Below are positions 55,964 through 64,000 of a stretch of 64,000 nt of DNA, in pieces. The notes under the pieces were generated by a model. That model made no database searches and was not told where the DNA came from. It saw only the letters and a list, made by a program, of their open reading frames with translations. The translations under genes were made by a program, and so were the position numbers. Origin of the DNA: Mesorhizobium sp. M1E.F.Ca.ET.045.02.1.1 (GTDB taxonomy: Bacteria > Pseudomonadota > Alphaproteobacteria > Rhizobiales > Rhizobiaceae); the NCBI RefSeq assembly GCF_003952485.1, contig NZ_CP034447.1, forward strand, positions 1,798,001-1,862,000. Direction: 5' to 3'. Every line of letters begins with the position of its first letter. Position 1 is the stretch's first letter.

Positions 55964-56248
55964 ATGACCAAATTCCTGACGGCGCTCACGCTTGCGCTCG
56001 CGACCACGGCCTTCGCCGCCAGCGCCCGCGCCGACGATGCGACCAATGCCATGAAGCCCGCCAACGCGATGGCGACGGATGCAATGAAGCCGGCGACGGA
56101 CGCGATGAAACCGGCCGATACGATGAAGCCCGATGCGATGGCGACACAAGCGATGAAGCCCGCCACCGACGCGATGAAGCCTGCCGACGCCATGAAGCCG
56201 GTGACGGATGCCATGAAACCGGCGGACGCGATGGCCCCGGCCCAGTAA
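55964..56248 (+). CDS. secreted MKP-repeat protein (pentapeptide MXKDX-like)
   Basis: 94 residues. Signal peptide MTKFLTALTLALATTAFA..ARA, then eight near-identical units of the form DAMKPA or TDAMKPA until the end at APAQ. Such Met/Lys/Asp hexa/pentapeptide proteins ('pentapeptide MXKDX') are known in proteobacteria, function unknown; regularly spaced Met could bind copper or scavenge oxidants. It stands between DUF1223 and msrA, both redox-related. Confidence 0.85.
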   Translation: MTKFLTALTLALATTAFAASARADDATNAMKPANAMATDAMKPATDAMKPADTMKPDAMATQAMKPATDAMKPADAMKPVTDAMKPADAMAPAQ

Positions 56249-56290
56249 GGTCCCGGCCTCTCCTCGGCGAAGGCCGAACAATCGCGAAGG

Positions 56291-56460
56291 GCGCTCCCCC
56301 GCTCCGTCTCGGCGCTGCGCGCCGAGCCACCTCTCCCCCATTTCATGGGGGCGAGGAAATGCCTAACCGCCGAGGGCGCGGCCTTCGCAAGCCTGGGTTC
56401 CTCGCCCCCGCGAAGCGGGGGAGAGGTGGCTCGGCGAAGCCGAGACGGAGAGGGGGAGCG
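56291..56460. repeat. C-family two-arm palindromic element
   Basis: GCTCCCCCGCTCCGTCTCGG on the left with hairpin CCCCCATTTCATGGGGG, inverse on the right with CCCCCGCGAAGCGGGGG and GGCTCGGCGAAGCCGAGACG. The order hairpin, GTGG, hairpin, GAGACGGA, GAGGGG is the same as in the A family. Confidence 0.9.
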
Positions 56461-56551
56461 CCGACGCCGGCGATAAGCCGCCGCACGGCAAAGTGAGAAC
56501 CTCTCGGCGGCTTCCTTCGTATATACTGGAACCAAGACAAGGAGATCCAAC

Positions 56552-57292
56552 ATGAACGGCATCGACAAAAAGCCCGCGCGGCGATCGCCATTCTTTACCC
56601 GCGGCGCGCTTGCGGCACTGGTGCTGACGGCGGCGGCGGCCGCGTTCTGGCAGACGCCGGCCCGTTCGGCCGAGGACGCGGTGGTGATCCCGCCGCCGGC
56701 TTTGGACGAGAAGGCCGCGAGCGGCACCGAGACGGCCGTGTTCGCCGGCGGCTGCTTCTGGGGCGTGCAGGGCGTGTTCCAGCACGTGAAGGGCGTCAGC
56801 AAGGCCGTTTCCGGCTATACCGGCGGCAGCGCCGAAAACGCCGTCTACGAGGTCGTCGGCACCGGCCGCACCGGCCATGCGGAATCGGTCGAGATCACCT
56901 ACGATCCGTCGAAGGTCACCTACGGCCAGCTCCTGCAGGTCTATTTCTCGGTGGCGCACAACCCGACGCAGCTCAACTACCAGGGACCGGACCAGGGCAC
57001 GCAGTATCGCTCGACGATCTTTGCCGGGAACGACGAGCAGAAGAAAGTCGCCGAGAGCTACATTGCCCAGCTCGACAGGGCCAAGGTGTTTGCGAAGCCG
57101 ATCGTGACGACGCTCGAGACCGGCAAGACCTTCTATCCGGCCGAGGACTACCATCAGGACTTCCTGACGCTGAACCCGACCTACCCCTATATCGTCTACA
57201 ACGACCTGCCCAAGATCGAGAACCTCAAGGCGCTGTTCCCGCAGCTCTACAGCGAAAAGCCGGTGCTGGTGCTGGCGTCGAGCAAGAGCTGA
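56552..57292 (+). CDS. msrA: peptide methionine (S)-S-oxide reductase, exported/anchored
   Basis: 246 residues. Signal or anchor at 18-40 (GALAALVLTAAAAAFW), then the MsrA domain with FAGGCFWGVQ (catalytic Cys68), GYTGGSAENAVYE, GRTGHAESVEI and QYRSTIF. Repairs oxidised methionine outside the cytoplasm. No fused MsrB. Sits next to a Met-repeat protein, a possible substrate. Confidence 0.95.
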   Translation: MNGIDKKPARRSPFFTRGALAALVLTAAAAAFWQTPARSAEDAVVIPPPALDEKAASGTETAVFAGGCFWGVQGVFQHVKGVSKAVSGYTGGSAENAVYEVVGTGRTGHAESVEITYDPSKVTYGQLLQVYFSVAHNPTQLNYQGPDQGTQYRSTIFAGNDEQKKVAESYIAQLDRAKVFAKPIVTTLETGKTFYPAEDYHQDFLTLNPTYPYIVYNDLPKIENLKALFPQLYSEKPVLVLASSKS

Positions 57293-57332
57293 CGGCGGCC
57301 GGCCGGTTCCGGAGCGCAGCGACAGGTTTGAA

Positions 57333-57368
57333 GCGGACGGGCCGCAAGGTCCGCCGCCTCTTTCTTTT
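57333..57368 (+). terminator. probable msrA terminator
   Basis: GCGGAC (57333-57338) pairs with GTCCGC (57349-57354) around a GC-rich loop, and TTTCTTTT follows at 57361-57368. Confidence 0.45.
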
Positions 57369-57554
57369 GCCGGCAAATAGATCGGAATGTGAAGCTGTTC
57401 ATAGAGTTATACTTCAAGTCCGCAAACATTGACAGTCAGTCTTCTGCCGCCACATAATCACCGCCGTCACTCTTTCTGACTTTCTGTTTCAACAGATCCG
57501 GAAACCTGCTTCCGGCGCGGATCTTGTCGGCGTCGCATCGGGGAGGAATGACAC

Positions 57555-59252
57555 ATGGCTGTCAGCATCGAGGTTTCCGTCTACACCAATGGCGACGACG
57601 CCTTCGTCGCCTGGGCGCCGAGCGAATTCATCCCGGGATGCCGCGGCTTCCTCCTGGAGCGCGGCCGCAAGGCCGGCGCGACGGAGAAGATCGAGCCGGT
57701 CGAGAACCGCGTCGGCTTCACCAAGGACAAGCCGAAATCGGGCGACCACCGGCCGTCCGACGTCTGGCCGTTCCAGCGCTTCAACTGGACCGACCATGCC
57801 GCCGATGTCGGCAATGTGGTGCGCTACCGGGTGACCGCGATGATGAGCGCCGGCGCCGGCAAGCCATTGACCAAGGGGGTTACGAGCGACTGGACGGACT
57901 GGAAGACGCTTTCCACCGATGCCGGCGGCGGCTTTTCCTGCTTCTTCAACCGCGGGCTGGTGCTGTCGCAATTCGTTGCGCGTTACATGGCCAAGAACAG
58001 GCTGACGCCGGCGGCGTTCAAGAAGAGCCTGCAGACCAATGGCGACGCCAAGTTCCGCGCCTTCCTCGAGGGCGATCTCGGTTTGCGCATGGTCGGGCTG
58101 ACGCAGGTCGCCGGCGACGAGCTGCATGCCGCGCTCTACGAGCTCGGCGACGCGACGCTGGAGACGGCGCTGATCGGGCTCGGGCCGCGGCTCAACCTCA
58201 TCCTCGCCAACGGCTCGGACAAGAAGGGCGACGGCAACGCGGCGGCGCGCAAGAACCTCAACGACCACGGCATTGCGACCATCGACCGGATGCTGAAGTC
58301 GAAGGGGCTCGGCCACAACAAATTCGTCGTGGTCTCGAAGGGCGGCGCGCCCACGATGGTGTGGACCGGGAGCACCAACTGGAGCACGACCGGGCTGTGC
58401 ACGCAGGTCAACAACGGCCTGCTGATCGAAGACAAGGATGTGGCGGCGCATTTCCGCAAGCATTGGGACCTGTTGAAGGACGCCTCACCGCCGAAGACCG
58501 ACCCGGCCAATTTCACGCCGGCGCTGATGGCCGACAACGACAAGCCGAAGACGTTTTCGGTCGGCACGGCCAAAGCGACGGTGTGGTTCACGCGCACCTC
58601 GGACGGGCGCGACATGGAGGCGCTGCGCGATGTCATCACCTCGGCCAAGCACGCGGTGCTTTTCCTGATGTTCACGCCCGGCAAGCAGGGCCTGCATACG
58701 CTGGCCGGCCAGCGCGCCAGAGAAAAGGGCATCTATGTGCGCGGCGTCGTCAGCACGCTCGGCCAAGACGAGGGCGGCACCGACCAGAATTTCCTCGACA
58801 TCGACCTGGTGAGCAGCGACCGGACGTTCAAGCCGGACCGCTATTCGGTGGCGCAGCCGCAAGGCCTCGACGCGCCGCTCGGACCATGGATCGCCGAGGT
58901 CAACCGCCGCACCTTCCTGTCGCAGATCGGCCACGCCATCGTGCATTCGAAGATCCTGGTCACCGACCCGCATTCCGACGACTGCGTGGTAGTGACCGGC
59001 AGCCATAATTTCTCGGCACCGGCGAGCGGGAAGAACGACGAGAACCTGGTGATCGTGCGCGGCCACAAAAAGCTCGCCGCCGCCTACGCCACCTATGCGA
59101 TGTCGGTCTACAGCCACTACCGCTACCGCTCCTACATCCGCGAGATGCGCGCGCAGGGCAAGACGCCGTGGAGCTATCTGGAAGACGACGATGCCTGGCT
59201 GAAGACGGAGCTGAGGACCAAGGCGCAGGAGATCGCCTTCTGGACTGCCTGA
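57555..59252 (+). CDS. phospholipase D-like protein with two HKD half-sites
   Basis: 565 residues, no signal peptide. N-terminal ~110 residues look like a beta-sandwich domain (VSIEVSVYTNGDDAFVAW, FTKDKPKSGDH). Two PLD motifs follow: GHNKFVVVS..TGSTNWS with His254, where the usual Asp of HxKxxxxD is Ser, and HSKILVTD..TGSHNFS with His464, complete. It may be a phosphodiesterase on DNA or lipid. Some bacterial members are effectors or defence nucleases; context here gives no hint. Confidence 0.88.
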   Translation: MAVSIEVSVYTNGDDAFVAWAPSEFIPGCRGFLLERGRKAGATEKIEPVENRVGFTKDKPKSGDHRPSDVWPFQRFNWTDHAADVGNVVRYRVTAMMSAGAGKPLTKGVTSDWTDWKTLSTDAGGGFSCFFNRGLVLSQFVARYMAKNRLTPAAFKKSLQTNGDAKFRAFLEGDLGLRMVGLTQVAGDELHAALYELGDATLETALIGLGPRLNLILANGSDKKGDGNAAARKNLNDHGIATIDRMLKSKGLGHNKFVVVSKGGAPTMVWTGSTNWSTTGLCTQVNNGLLIEDKDVAAHFRKHWDLLKDASPPKTDPANFTPALMADNDKPKTFSVGTAKATVWFTRTSDGRDMEALRDVITSAKHAVLFLMFTPGKQGLHTLAGQRAREKGIYVRGVVSTLGQDEGGTDQNFLDIDLVSSDRTFKPDRYSVAQPQGLDAPLGPWIAEVNRRTFLSQIGHAIVHSKILVTDPHSDDCVVVTGSHNFSAPASGKNDENLVIVRGHKKLAAAYATYAMSVYSHYRYRSYIREMRAQGKTPWSYLEDDDAWLKTELRTKAQEIAFWTA

Positions 59253-59261
59253 GGGTAGCTC

Positions 59262-59291
59262 CTTTCTCCCCGTATAGAGACGGGGAGAAAG
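59262..59291. terminator. 12-bp perfect hairpin between convergent PLD-like gene and cydB
   Basis: CTTTCTCCCCGT (59262-59273), loop ATAGAG, ACGGGGAGAAAG (59280-59291). It sits in the 45-bp gap between two convergent stops and can end either transcript. Confidence 0.6.
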
Positions 59292-59297
59292 ACGCTC

Positions 59298-60302
59298 TCA
59301 GTCGTAGGTCAGATCCGTCGCCTTGCCGCCGAAGACCCGGTAGGCATAGAAGGAATAGAAGATGATGATCGGCAGCACGACCACGGTGCCAACCAGGATG
59401 AAGGCTAGGCTCTCCGGCGCCGACGCGGCCTGCCAGATCGTCAACTTGTCGGGCACGACATAGGGGTAGAACGACCAGGCCAGCCCGGCGAAGCCGAGCG
59501 CGAAGATGGCGGCCAAGGTCAGGAACGGCCGCAGCGCATGCCGGTCGTCGGGCCTCGGCAGATGGAAGGTCTGCCGCCACAGCCACAGGAACAGCAGCGC
59601 CGACACAATGGGCAGCGGCGACAGGTAGAGTATCTCCGGCCACAGGAACCATTTGTCGAAGATGCGCGGGCTGGCGAAAGGCGTCGCCAGCGACACCGCG
59701 ACCATGCCGAGCGCCGTCAGCACCAGTGTGGTGCGCAGCCAGCGCACGGCTTTCCTCTGCAGGCCGCCCTCGGTCTTGTAGATCAGCCAGGCGGAACCCA
59801 TGGCGGCGTAAGCCGCCGACAGGCAGAGCGCCACCAGCGCGCCGAACGCCATGCCGCCGAAGCCGACATCGAGACCCAGCACATAGACGCCCAGCATATA
59901 GCCCTGCGCCAGCGAGGCGGTTGCGGAACCCAAGAAGAAGATGCGGTTCCAGCGCTGCTTCTTGCCGGCCGGCACCTTGGCACGGAAATCGAAGGCGACG
60001 CCGCGCAGGATCAAGCCCACGAGGAGCAGGAAGACCGGAATGTAGAGCGCGGTGAGGATGGTGCCATGCGCCATCGGGAAGGCGACCAGCAAAAGGCCGA
60101 CCGCCAGCACCAGCCAGGTCTCGTTGGCGTCCCAGAACGGGCCGATGGCTGCGATCATCGTATCCTGTTCGGCGTCGTCACCGGCGGCGAACAGGATGCC
60201 GATGCCGAGGTCGAAGCCGTCGAGGATGACGTAGATCAGGATGGCGAGGCCCATCAGGCCGGCGAAGATCAGTGGGAGTGCGGTTGGCCAGTCGAAGGTC
60301 AT
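59298..60302 (-). CDS. cydB: cytochrome bd-type quinol oxidase subunit II
   Basis: 334 residues, eight or nine membrane helices. ILIYVILDGFDLGIGILF and GPFWDANETWLVLAVGL are the subunit II landmarks; it supports the haem-carrying CydA in the inner membrane. It follows cydA after 109 bases that contain two hairpins. No cydX-like small gene was seen after it. Confidence 0.96.
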   Translation of the reverse strand: MTFDWPTALPLIFAGLMGLAILIYVILDGFDLGIGILFAAGDDAEQDTMIAAIGPFWDANETWLVLAVGLLLVAFPMAHGTILTALYIPVFLLLVGLILRGVAFDFRAKVPAGKKQRWNRIFFLGSATASLAQGYMLGVYVLGLDVGFGGMAFGALVALCLSAAYAAMGSAWLIYKTEGGLQRKAVRWLRTTLVLTALGMVAVSLATPFASPRIFDKWFLWPEILYLSPLPIVSALLFLWLWRQTFHLPRPDDRHALRPFLTLAAIFALGFAGLAWSFYPYVVPDKLTIWQAASAPESLAFILVGTVVVLPIIIFYSFYAYRVFGGKATDLTYD

Positions 60303-60365
60303 TGATCTCTCGTCCCAACAGTCACCGTTTCTGGCCCTTCGCTATGGCTCCGGGCGTTCGTCATT

Positions 60366-60405
60366 CGAAAAGCCAAACTGTTGGCTTTTCGTCCGCTTCG
60401 CGGAC
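60366..60405 (-). other. double hairpin between cydA and cydB
   Basis: CGAAAAGCCAA/TTGGCTTTTCG (60366-60391) is a perfect 11-bp stem with loop ACTG, followed at once by GTCCGC/GCGGAC (60391-60405). Lying inside the cydA-cydB transcript, it could be a processing or partial termination site setting the ratio of the two subunits, or an inserted repeat. Confidence 0.6.
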
Positions 60406-60411
60406 GATTCC

Positions 60412-61773
60412 TCACTCCCCCGCGGCCTGCTGTGAAAGGGCTGCGTTCATGGCGCCCGGCAGCGGCGAGGCGTCGCCATCCTTGGCCGCCTTCAGCGCCA
60501 GATGCACCAGCACACTCAGATAAGCGATGAGGAGCAGCACATAGAGGATAAGATAGACGGCTAAAGTCAGCGCCACATGGCTGCCGGCGACCGGGCCGAC
60601 GGCGTCCGCCGTCTTCAGGACGCCGGTGACCAGCCAGGGCTGGCGGCCGATCTCGGTGGTGTACCAGCCGGCGAGCGTCGCCACCCAGCCGGAGATCGTC
60701 ATCGGAACCATGATGAGCGCCAGCAGCTTCGGCAGGCTGTGACGGCGCTTGAGGAAAAAGGCCGCCGACCAGGAGACGATCAACATCAATATGCCGGTGC
60801 CGACCATGATGCGGAAACCCCAGAAGACCGGGAAGACCGGCGGATGGTTGCCCGGATAGTCGTTGAGGCCGGGCACGACGCCGCTCACGCTGTGGCGCAG
60901 CACGACGCTGGCGCCGTCGGGGATGGCCAGTTCGAATTTGTTTTCCTTCGCCGCCTCGTCCGGCAGCGCGAACAGCACCAGCGGCACGTTGGGGCCGGTG
61001 TTCCAGTTCGCTTCCATGGCGGCGATCTTCTGCGGCTGGTGCTCCAGCGTGTTCAACCCATGCTGGTCGCCGGCGAAGATCTGGATCGGGATCAGGATGG
61101 CGGCCGTGAAGACGCCGGTGCGCAGCGCCTTCCACATCGATTCCGAACGGTCGCCAGCAAGGTAACGCAGCGCCGACAGGCCGGCGATCAGGAAGGCGAC
61201 GGTGAGGCCCGAGGCGAGCAGCATATGCACCAGCCGGTAGGGCATGGACGGGTTGAAGATCACCGCCCACCAGTCGAGCACATGCGCCTTGCCGTCGACC
61301 ATCTCGAAACCGGCCGGCGTCTGCATCCAGGAGTTCAGCGCGATGATCCAGAAGGCCGAGACGGTGGTGCCGCCCGCCACCAGCACGGTCGCCAGCGTGT
61401 GGATGCGGTTGGAGACGCGGCGGAAGCCGAACAGCATGATGCCGAGGAAGGCGGCCTCGAGGAAGAAGGCGGTGAGGATCTCATAGGCAAGCAACGGGCC
61501 GGCGATGTTGCCGACCTTCTGCATGTAGCCCGGCCAATTGGTGCCGAACTGGAAGCTCATGGTGACGCCGGTAACCACGCCCATGGCGAAAGACAGAGCG
61601 AAAACCTTTACCCAGGTGAAATAAGCGCGCATCCAGGCGGAATCGCCCGTGGCGTTGTAGCGGAGCTTGAAGAACAGCAGCACCCAGCCAAGTGCAATGG
61701 TGATCGCCGGAAACAGGATATGAAACGAAATATTCGCGCCGAACTGGATACGCGACAGAATGAGCGGGTCCAT
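60412..61773 (-). CDS. cydA: cytochrome bd-type quinol oxidase subunit I, CIO type
   Basis: 453 residues. Haem ligand His18 in ANISFHILFP, His near 183 in YRLVHMLLASG, and Met/GWVATLAGWYTTEIGRQPW near 330. The short loop between helices 6 and 7 marks the cyanide-insensitive (CioA) subgroup. High-affinity terminal oxidase for low oxygen or stress. A 17-base palindrome lies 19 bases before the ATG. Confidence 0.96.
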   Translation of the reverse strand: MDPLILSRIQFGANISFHILFPAITIALGWVLLFFKLRYNATGDSAWMRAYFTWVKVFALSFAMGVVTGVTMSFQFGTNWPGYMQKVGNIAGPLLAYEILTAFFLEAAFLGIMLFGFRRVSNRIHTLATVLVAGGTTVSAFWIIALNSWMQTPAGFEMVDGKAHVLDWWAVIFNPSMPYRLVHMLLASGLTVAFLIAGLSALRYLAGDRSESMWKALRTGVFTAAILIPIQIFAGDQHGLNTLEHQPQKIAAMEANWNTGPNVPLVLFALPDEAAKENKFELAIPDGASVVLRHSVSGVVPGLNDYPGNHPPVFPVFWGFRIMVGTGILMLIVSWSAAFFLKRRHSLPKLLALIMVPMTISGWVATLAGWYTTEIGRQPWLVTGVLKTADAVGPVAGSHVALTLAVYLILYVLLLIAYLSVLVHLALKAAKDGDASPLPGAMNAALSQQAAGE

Positions 61774-61791
61774 GGGCGACTCCGGCTGCTG

Positions 61792-61808
61792 CTATTCTTC
61801 GAGAATAG
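61792..61808. promoter_or_regulatory. candidate operator palindrome of cydA
   Basis: CTATTCTTCGAGAATAG, 7-bp arms perfect around TCG, just upstream of the cydA start. TATTC..GAATA sites are bound by several small repressors, including Rrf2-type redox sensors. It is not an FNR/FixK box (TTGAT-n4-ATCAA). Confidence 0.5.
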
Positions 61809-62067
61809 GCTTCAAGCGCGCATCGGTCAAAGCGGCGCGGCGTCACGCGAGGCGCGTTGTCGCAGCGGCGAGCGGCGCCGCGCCGGCATGGATAGACATC
61901 CCGCGTGACAGCTTGCCGACGCCGCGAACGCTTCGTTCAGCGCCGTTCCACCGCCAGCCGGCGAGGGCGGCTGTTCAGAACTGTCAGGAGCAGCGTCGAA
62001 TGCCGGTTTGCATAAAACGACATCCGACCTATATGAGGTCACGTTTTCCAGCCGGCCGTTTTTCAGC

Positions 62068-62994
62068 ATGTCATCCATCATCTCGATTTCCGGTGTCACG
62101 AAAACCTATGCCACCGGCTTCAAGGCGCTGAAGGAAATCAACCTCGATATCGAGCGCGGCGAGATCTTCGCGCTGCTCGGGCCGAACGGCGCCGGCAAGA
62201 CGACGCTGATCTCGATCGTCTGCGGCATCGTCAACCGCTCGTCGGGCACCGTCACCGTGGACGGCTACGATATCGGCAAGAACTATCGCGCGGCGCGCAG
62301 CCTGATCGGGCTGGTGCCGCAGGAATTGACGATCGACGCCTTCGAGACGGTCTGGGCGACGGTCAATTACAGCCGCGGCCTGTTCGGCAAGGCTCCCGAC
62401 AAGGATTTCGTCGAGAAGGTGCTCAAGGACCTCTCGCTGTGGGACAAGAAGGACGCCAAGGCGATTACGCTTTCCGGCGGCATGAAGCGCCGGCTGATGA
62501 TCGCCAAGGCGCTGTCGCACGAGCCGCGCGTGCTGTTCCTCGACGAGCCGACGGCCGGCGTCGACGTCGAATTGCGCCAGGACATGTGGGCCATGGTGCG
62601 GCGGCTGCGCGAGGACGGCGTCACCATCATCCTGACCACGCACTACATCGAGGAAGCCGAGGCGATGGCCGACCGCGTCGGCGTCATCAACCGCGGCGAG
62701 ATCATCCTTGTCGAAGGCAAGGCCGAGCTGATGCGCAAGCTCGGGCGCAAGCAGATGACGCTCGAGCTGCGCGCCCCGATCGCCGCCATCCCCGACGGCC
62801 TGTCGCGCTATGCGCTGGAGCTCTCCGCGGACGGCAGCGAGCTCACCTACACCTATGACAACCAGAGCGACCGGCCGGGCGTCGCTTCGCTGATCCGCGA
62901 CCTCGAGGCCGCCGGCCTCCAATTCCGCGACCTCGACACCAAGAACAGCTCGCTCGAAGAGATCTTCGTCAGTCTGCTGAGGCAAGAGCCATGA
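62068..62994 (+). CDS. ABC transporter ATP-binding protein
   Basis: 308 residues. Walker [10 protein letters not shown] (38-46), Q-loop [10 protein letters not shown], signature [10 protein letters not shown], Walker [14 protein letters not shown]-loop TTHYIEEAE. The DrrA/CcmA-like (ABC-2) class with a C-terminal regulatory extension ending [12 protein letters not shown]. Start at 62068 ([12 protein letters not shown]); 20 extra upstream residues are not family-like. Stop overlaps the permease start (ATGA). Confidence 0.93.
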   Translation: MSSIISISGVTKTYATGFKALKEINLDIERGEIFALLGPNGAGKTTLISIVCGIVNRSSGTVTVDGYDIGKNYRAARSLIGLVPQELTIDAFETVWATVNYSRGLFGKAPDKDFVEKVLKDLSLWDKKDAKAITLSGGMKRRLMIAKALSHEPRVLFLDEPTAGVDVELRQDMWAMVRRLREDGVTIILTTHYIEEAEAMADRVGVINRGEIILVEGKAELMRKLGRKQMTLELRAPIAAIPDGLSRYALELSADGSELTYTYDNQSDRPGVASLIRDLEAAGLQFRDLDTKNSSLEEIFVSLLRQEP

Positions 62995-63752
62995 ACCTGC
63001 GCGCAGTATGGGCGATCTACCGGGTGGAGATGGGGCGTGCGTTCCGCACCGTGCTGCAGAGCATCATCTCGCCGGTGATCTCGACCTCGCTCTATTTCGT
63101 CGTCTTCGGCTCGGCCATCGGCTCGCGCATCAACGAGATCGACGGCATCAGCTATGGCGCCTTCATCGTGCCGGGCCTGATGATGCTGTCGCTGTTGACA
63201 CAGTCGATCTCGAACGCGTCCTTCGCCATCTATTTCCCGAAATTCGTCGGCTCGATCTACGAGCTCTTGTCGGCGCCGGTGTCCTATCTCGAGATCATCC
63301 TCGCCTATGTCGGGGGTGCCGCGACCAAGTCGATCCTGCTCGGGCTGATCATCTTAGGCACCGCATCGCTGTTCGTGCCGCTGAGGATCGAGCATCCGTT
63401 CTGGATGATCGCCTTCCTGGTGCTGACGGCGGTGACCTTCAGCCTGTTCGGCTTCATCATCGGCATCTGGGCAAAGACCTTCGAGCAGCTGCAGCTGGTG
63501 CCGCTCCTGATCGTCACGCCGCTCACCTTTCTCGGCGGCAGCTTCTACTCGATCCACATGCTGCCCGGCATCTGGCAGACGATCACGCTGTTCAACCCGG
63601 TCGTCTACCTGATCAGCGGGTTCCGCTGGAGCTTTTACGGCAAGGCGGATGTCTCGGTCGGCGTCAGCCTCGGCATGACGCTGGTGTTTTTGGCCGTCTG
63701 CATCGCGATCGTGGCGTGGATCTTCAGGACGGGGTATCGGTTGAGGAATTGA
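62991..63752 (+). CDS. ABC-2 type transporter permease
   Basis: 253 residues with six membrane helices in the ABC-2 arrangement ([51 protein letters not shown]). With the preceding ATPase it makes a half-and-half exporter for a polysaccharide, lipid or drug. Resembles the YadG/YadH pair. Substrate unknown. Confidence 0.92.
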   Translation: MNLRAVWAIYRVEMGRAFRTVLQSIISPVISTSLYFVVFGSAIGSRINEIDGISYGAFIVPGLMMLSLLTQSISNASFAIYFPKFVGSIYELLSAPVSYLEIILAYVGGAATKSILLGLIILGTASLFVPLRIEHPFWMIAFLVLTAVTFSLFGFIIGIWAKTFEQLQLVPLLIVTPLTFLGGSFYSIHMLPGIWQTITLFNPVVYLISGFRWSFYGKADVSVGVSLGMTLVFLAVCIAIVAWIFRTGYRLRN

Positions 63753-63771
63753 GCGGTCCGACGACGGGGCG

Positions 63772-63988
63772 GTTCCTCGCCCCACGAAGTGGGGAGAAGT
63801 GGCCCGGCGAAGCCGGGACGGAGAGGGGCCTGCGCCGGCGGTTGGAATCTCGCTGTTCGGTGACCCCTGTCCTCTCAAGGCCGACGTCGCGTCCTTTCCC
63901 CACCGGTTCTGGCTTCGCGAATGTCGTCCCCCTCTCCGTCCCGGCTTCGCCGGGCCACCTCTCCCCCGCTCGCGCGGGGGCGAGGAAA
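63772..63988. repeat. C-family two-arm palindromic element at window end
   Basis: Left arm GGTTCCTCGCCCCACGAAG...GGGACGGAGAGGGG (63771-63828), right arm CCCCTCTCCGTCCCGGC...GGGGGCGAGGAA (63929-63987), about 100 bases between, no ORF. Confidence 0.88.
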
Positions 63989-64000
63989 TTAGATCGCCTT

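Noticed and set aside
61774-62067. FNR/FixK box upstream of cydA
   Set aside because: No TTGAT-n4-ATCAA or close variant on either strand; only TTGA fragments with wrong spacing.

Overview
The window is chromosomal DNA of a GC-rich alphaproteobacterium, most likely Mesorhizobium. A cyclic-nucleotide-gated K+ channel at 31782-32849 appears collinear, residue for residue, with what I remember of the M. loti channel MloK1. Codon use, pmtA, the CIO-type cydAB, gtr-like genes and several rhizobial intergenic palindrome families agree. No rRNA, tRNA, CRISPR array, prophage or complete classical insertion sequence was seen.

Layout. 1-6032: translation genes fmt (cut by the window edge) and def, split by a decayed vapBC module; then rmuC, a GFA-family gene, a cation-efflux gene and a guanidine exporter (sugE) under a guanidine-II riboswitch. 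6254-12165: two luciferase-like monooxygenases, an AI-2E family permease, arylamine N-acetyltransferase, an inositol-phosphatase-family enzyme and an L,D-transpeptidase lipoprotein. 12499-18495: dnaK with a heat-shock-type promoter, dnaJ, pmtA, an FMN reductase, pyrF and a DUF1330 gene. 18778-23154: an ATP-grasp gene and a tightly overlapping operon for oxidative galactose breakdown (SDR, dgoK, dgoA, lactonase). 23432-31617: a GGDEF/EAL protein, a gtr-like glycosylation cluster, gshB, a winged-helix/TPR regulator and a DUF1127 gene.

31782-38696 is a disturbed region. The channel gene and comM carry partial duplications: a second channel tail, an internal comM piece, and a second comM 3' end. 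Foreign-looking cargo lies between the copies (peroxiredoxin-like, methyltransferase, a frameshifted lipoprotein). 38758-48897 holds a TetR/DUF308 operon, glcB, a hydantoinase-family gene, a cupredoxin, a CDGSH protein, two related Cys-rich secreted proteins and small membrane proteins. 49042-51300 is an A+T-richer defence/TA-like island: Fic plus a 59-aa partner, and a Panacea-domain protein plus an unknown partner. 51335-63752: lepA, a TadG-like pilus protein, a DUF559 nuclease gene, DUF1223, an MKP-repeat protein, msrA, a phospholipase-D-like protein, cydAB and an ABC exporter.

The strongest candidates for something undescribed are: (1) a 554-bp element, 54524-55077, in which a single DUF559 nuclease gene sits between nearly perfect 61-bp inverted arms, while gene-less elements with the same two-hairpin arms are scattered through the window, an arrangement like REP/RAYT; (2) the Panacea pair, whose 234-aa partner ends in a possible sliding-clamp-binding motif; and (3) the repeated duplication-flanked insertions around comM. 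All calls are from reading the sequence; no database search was run.
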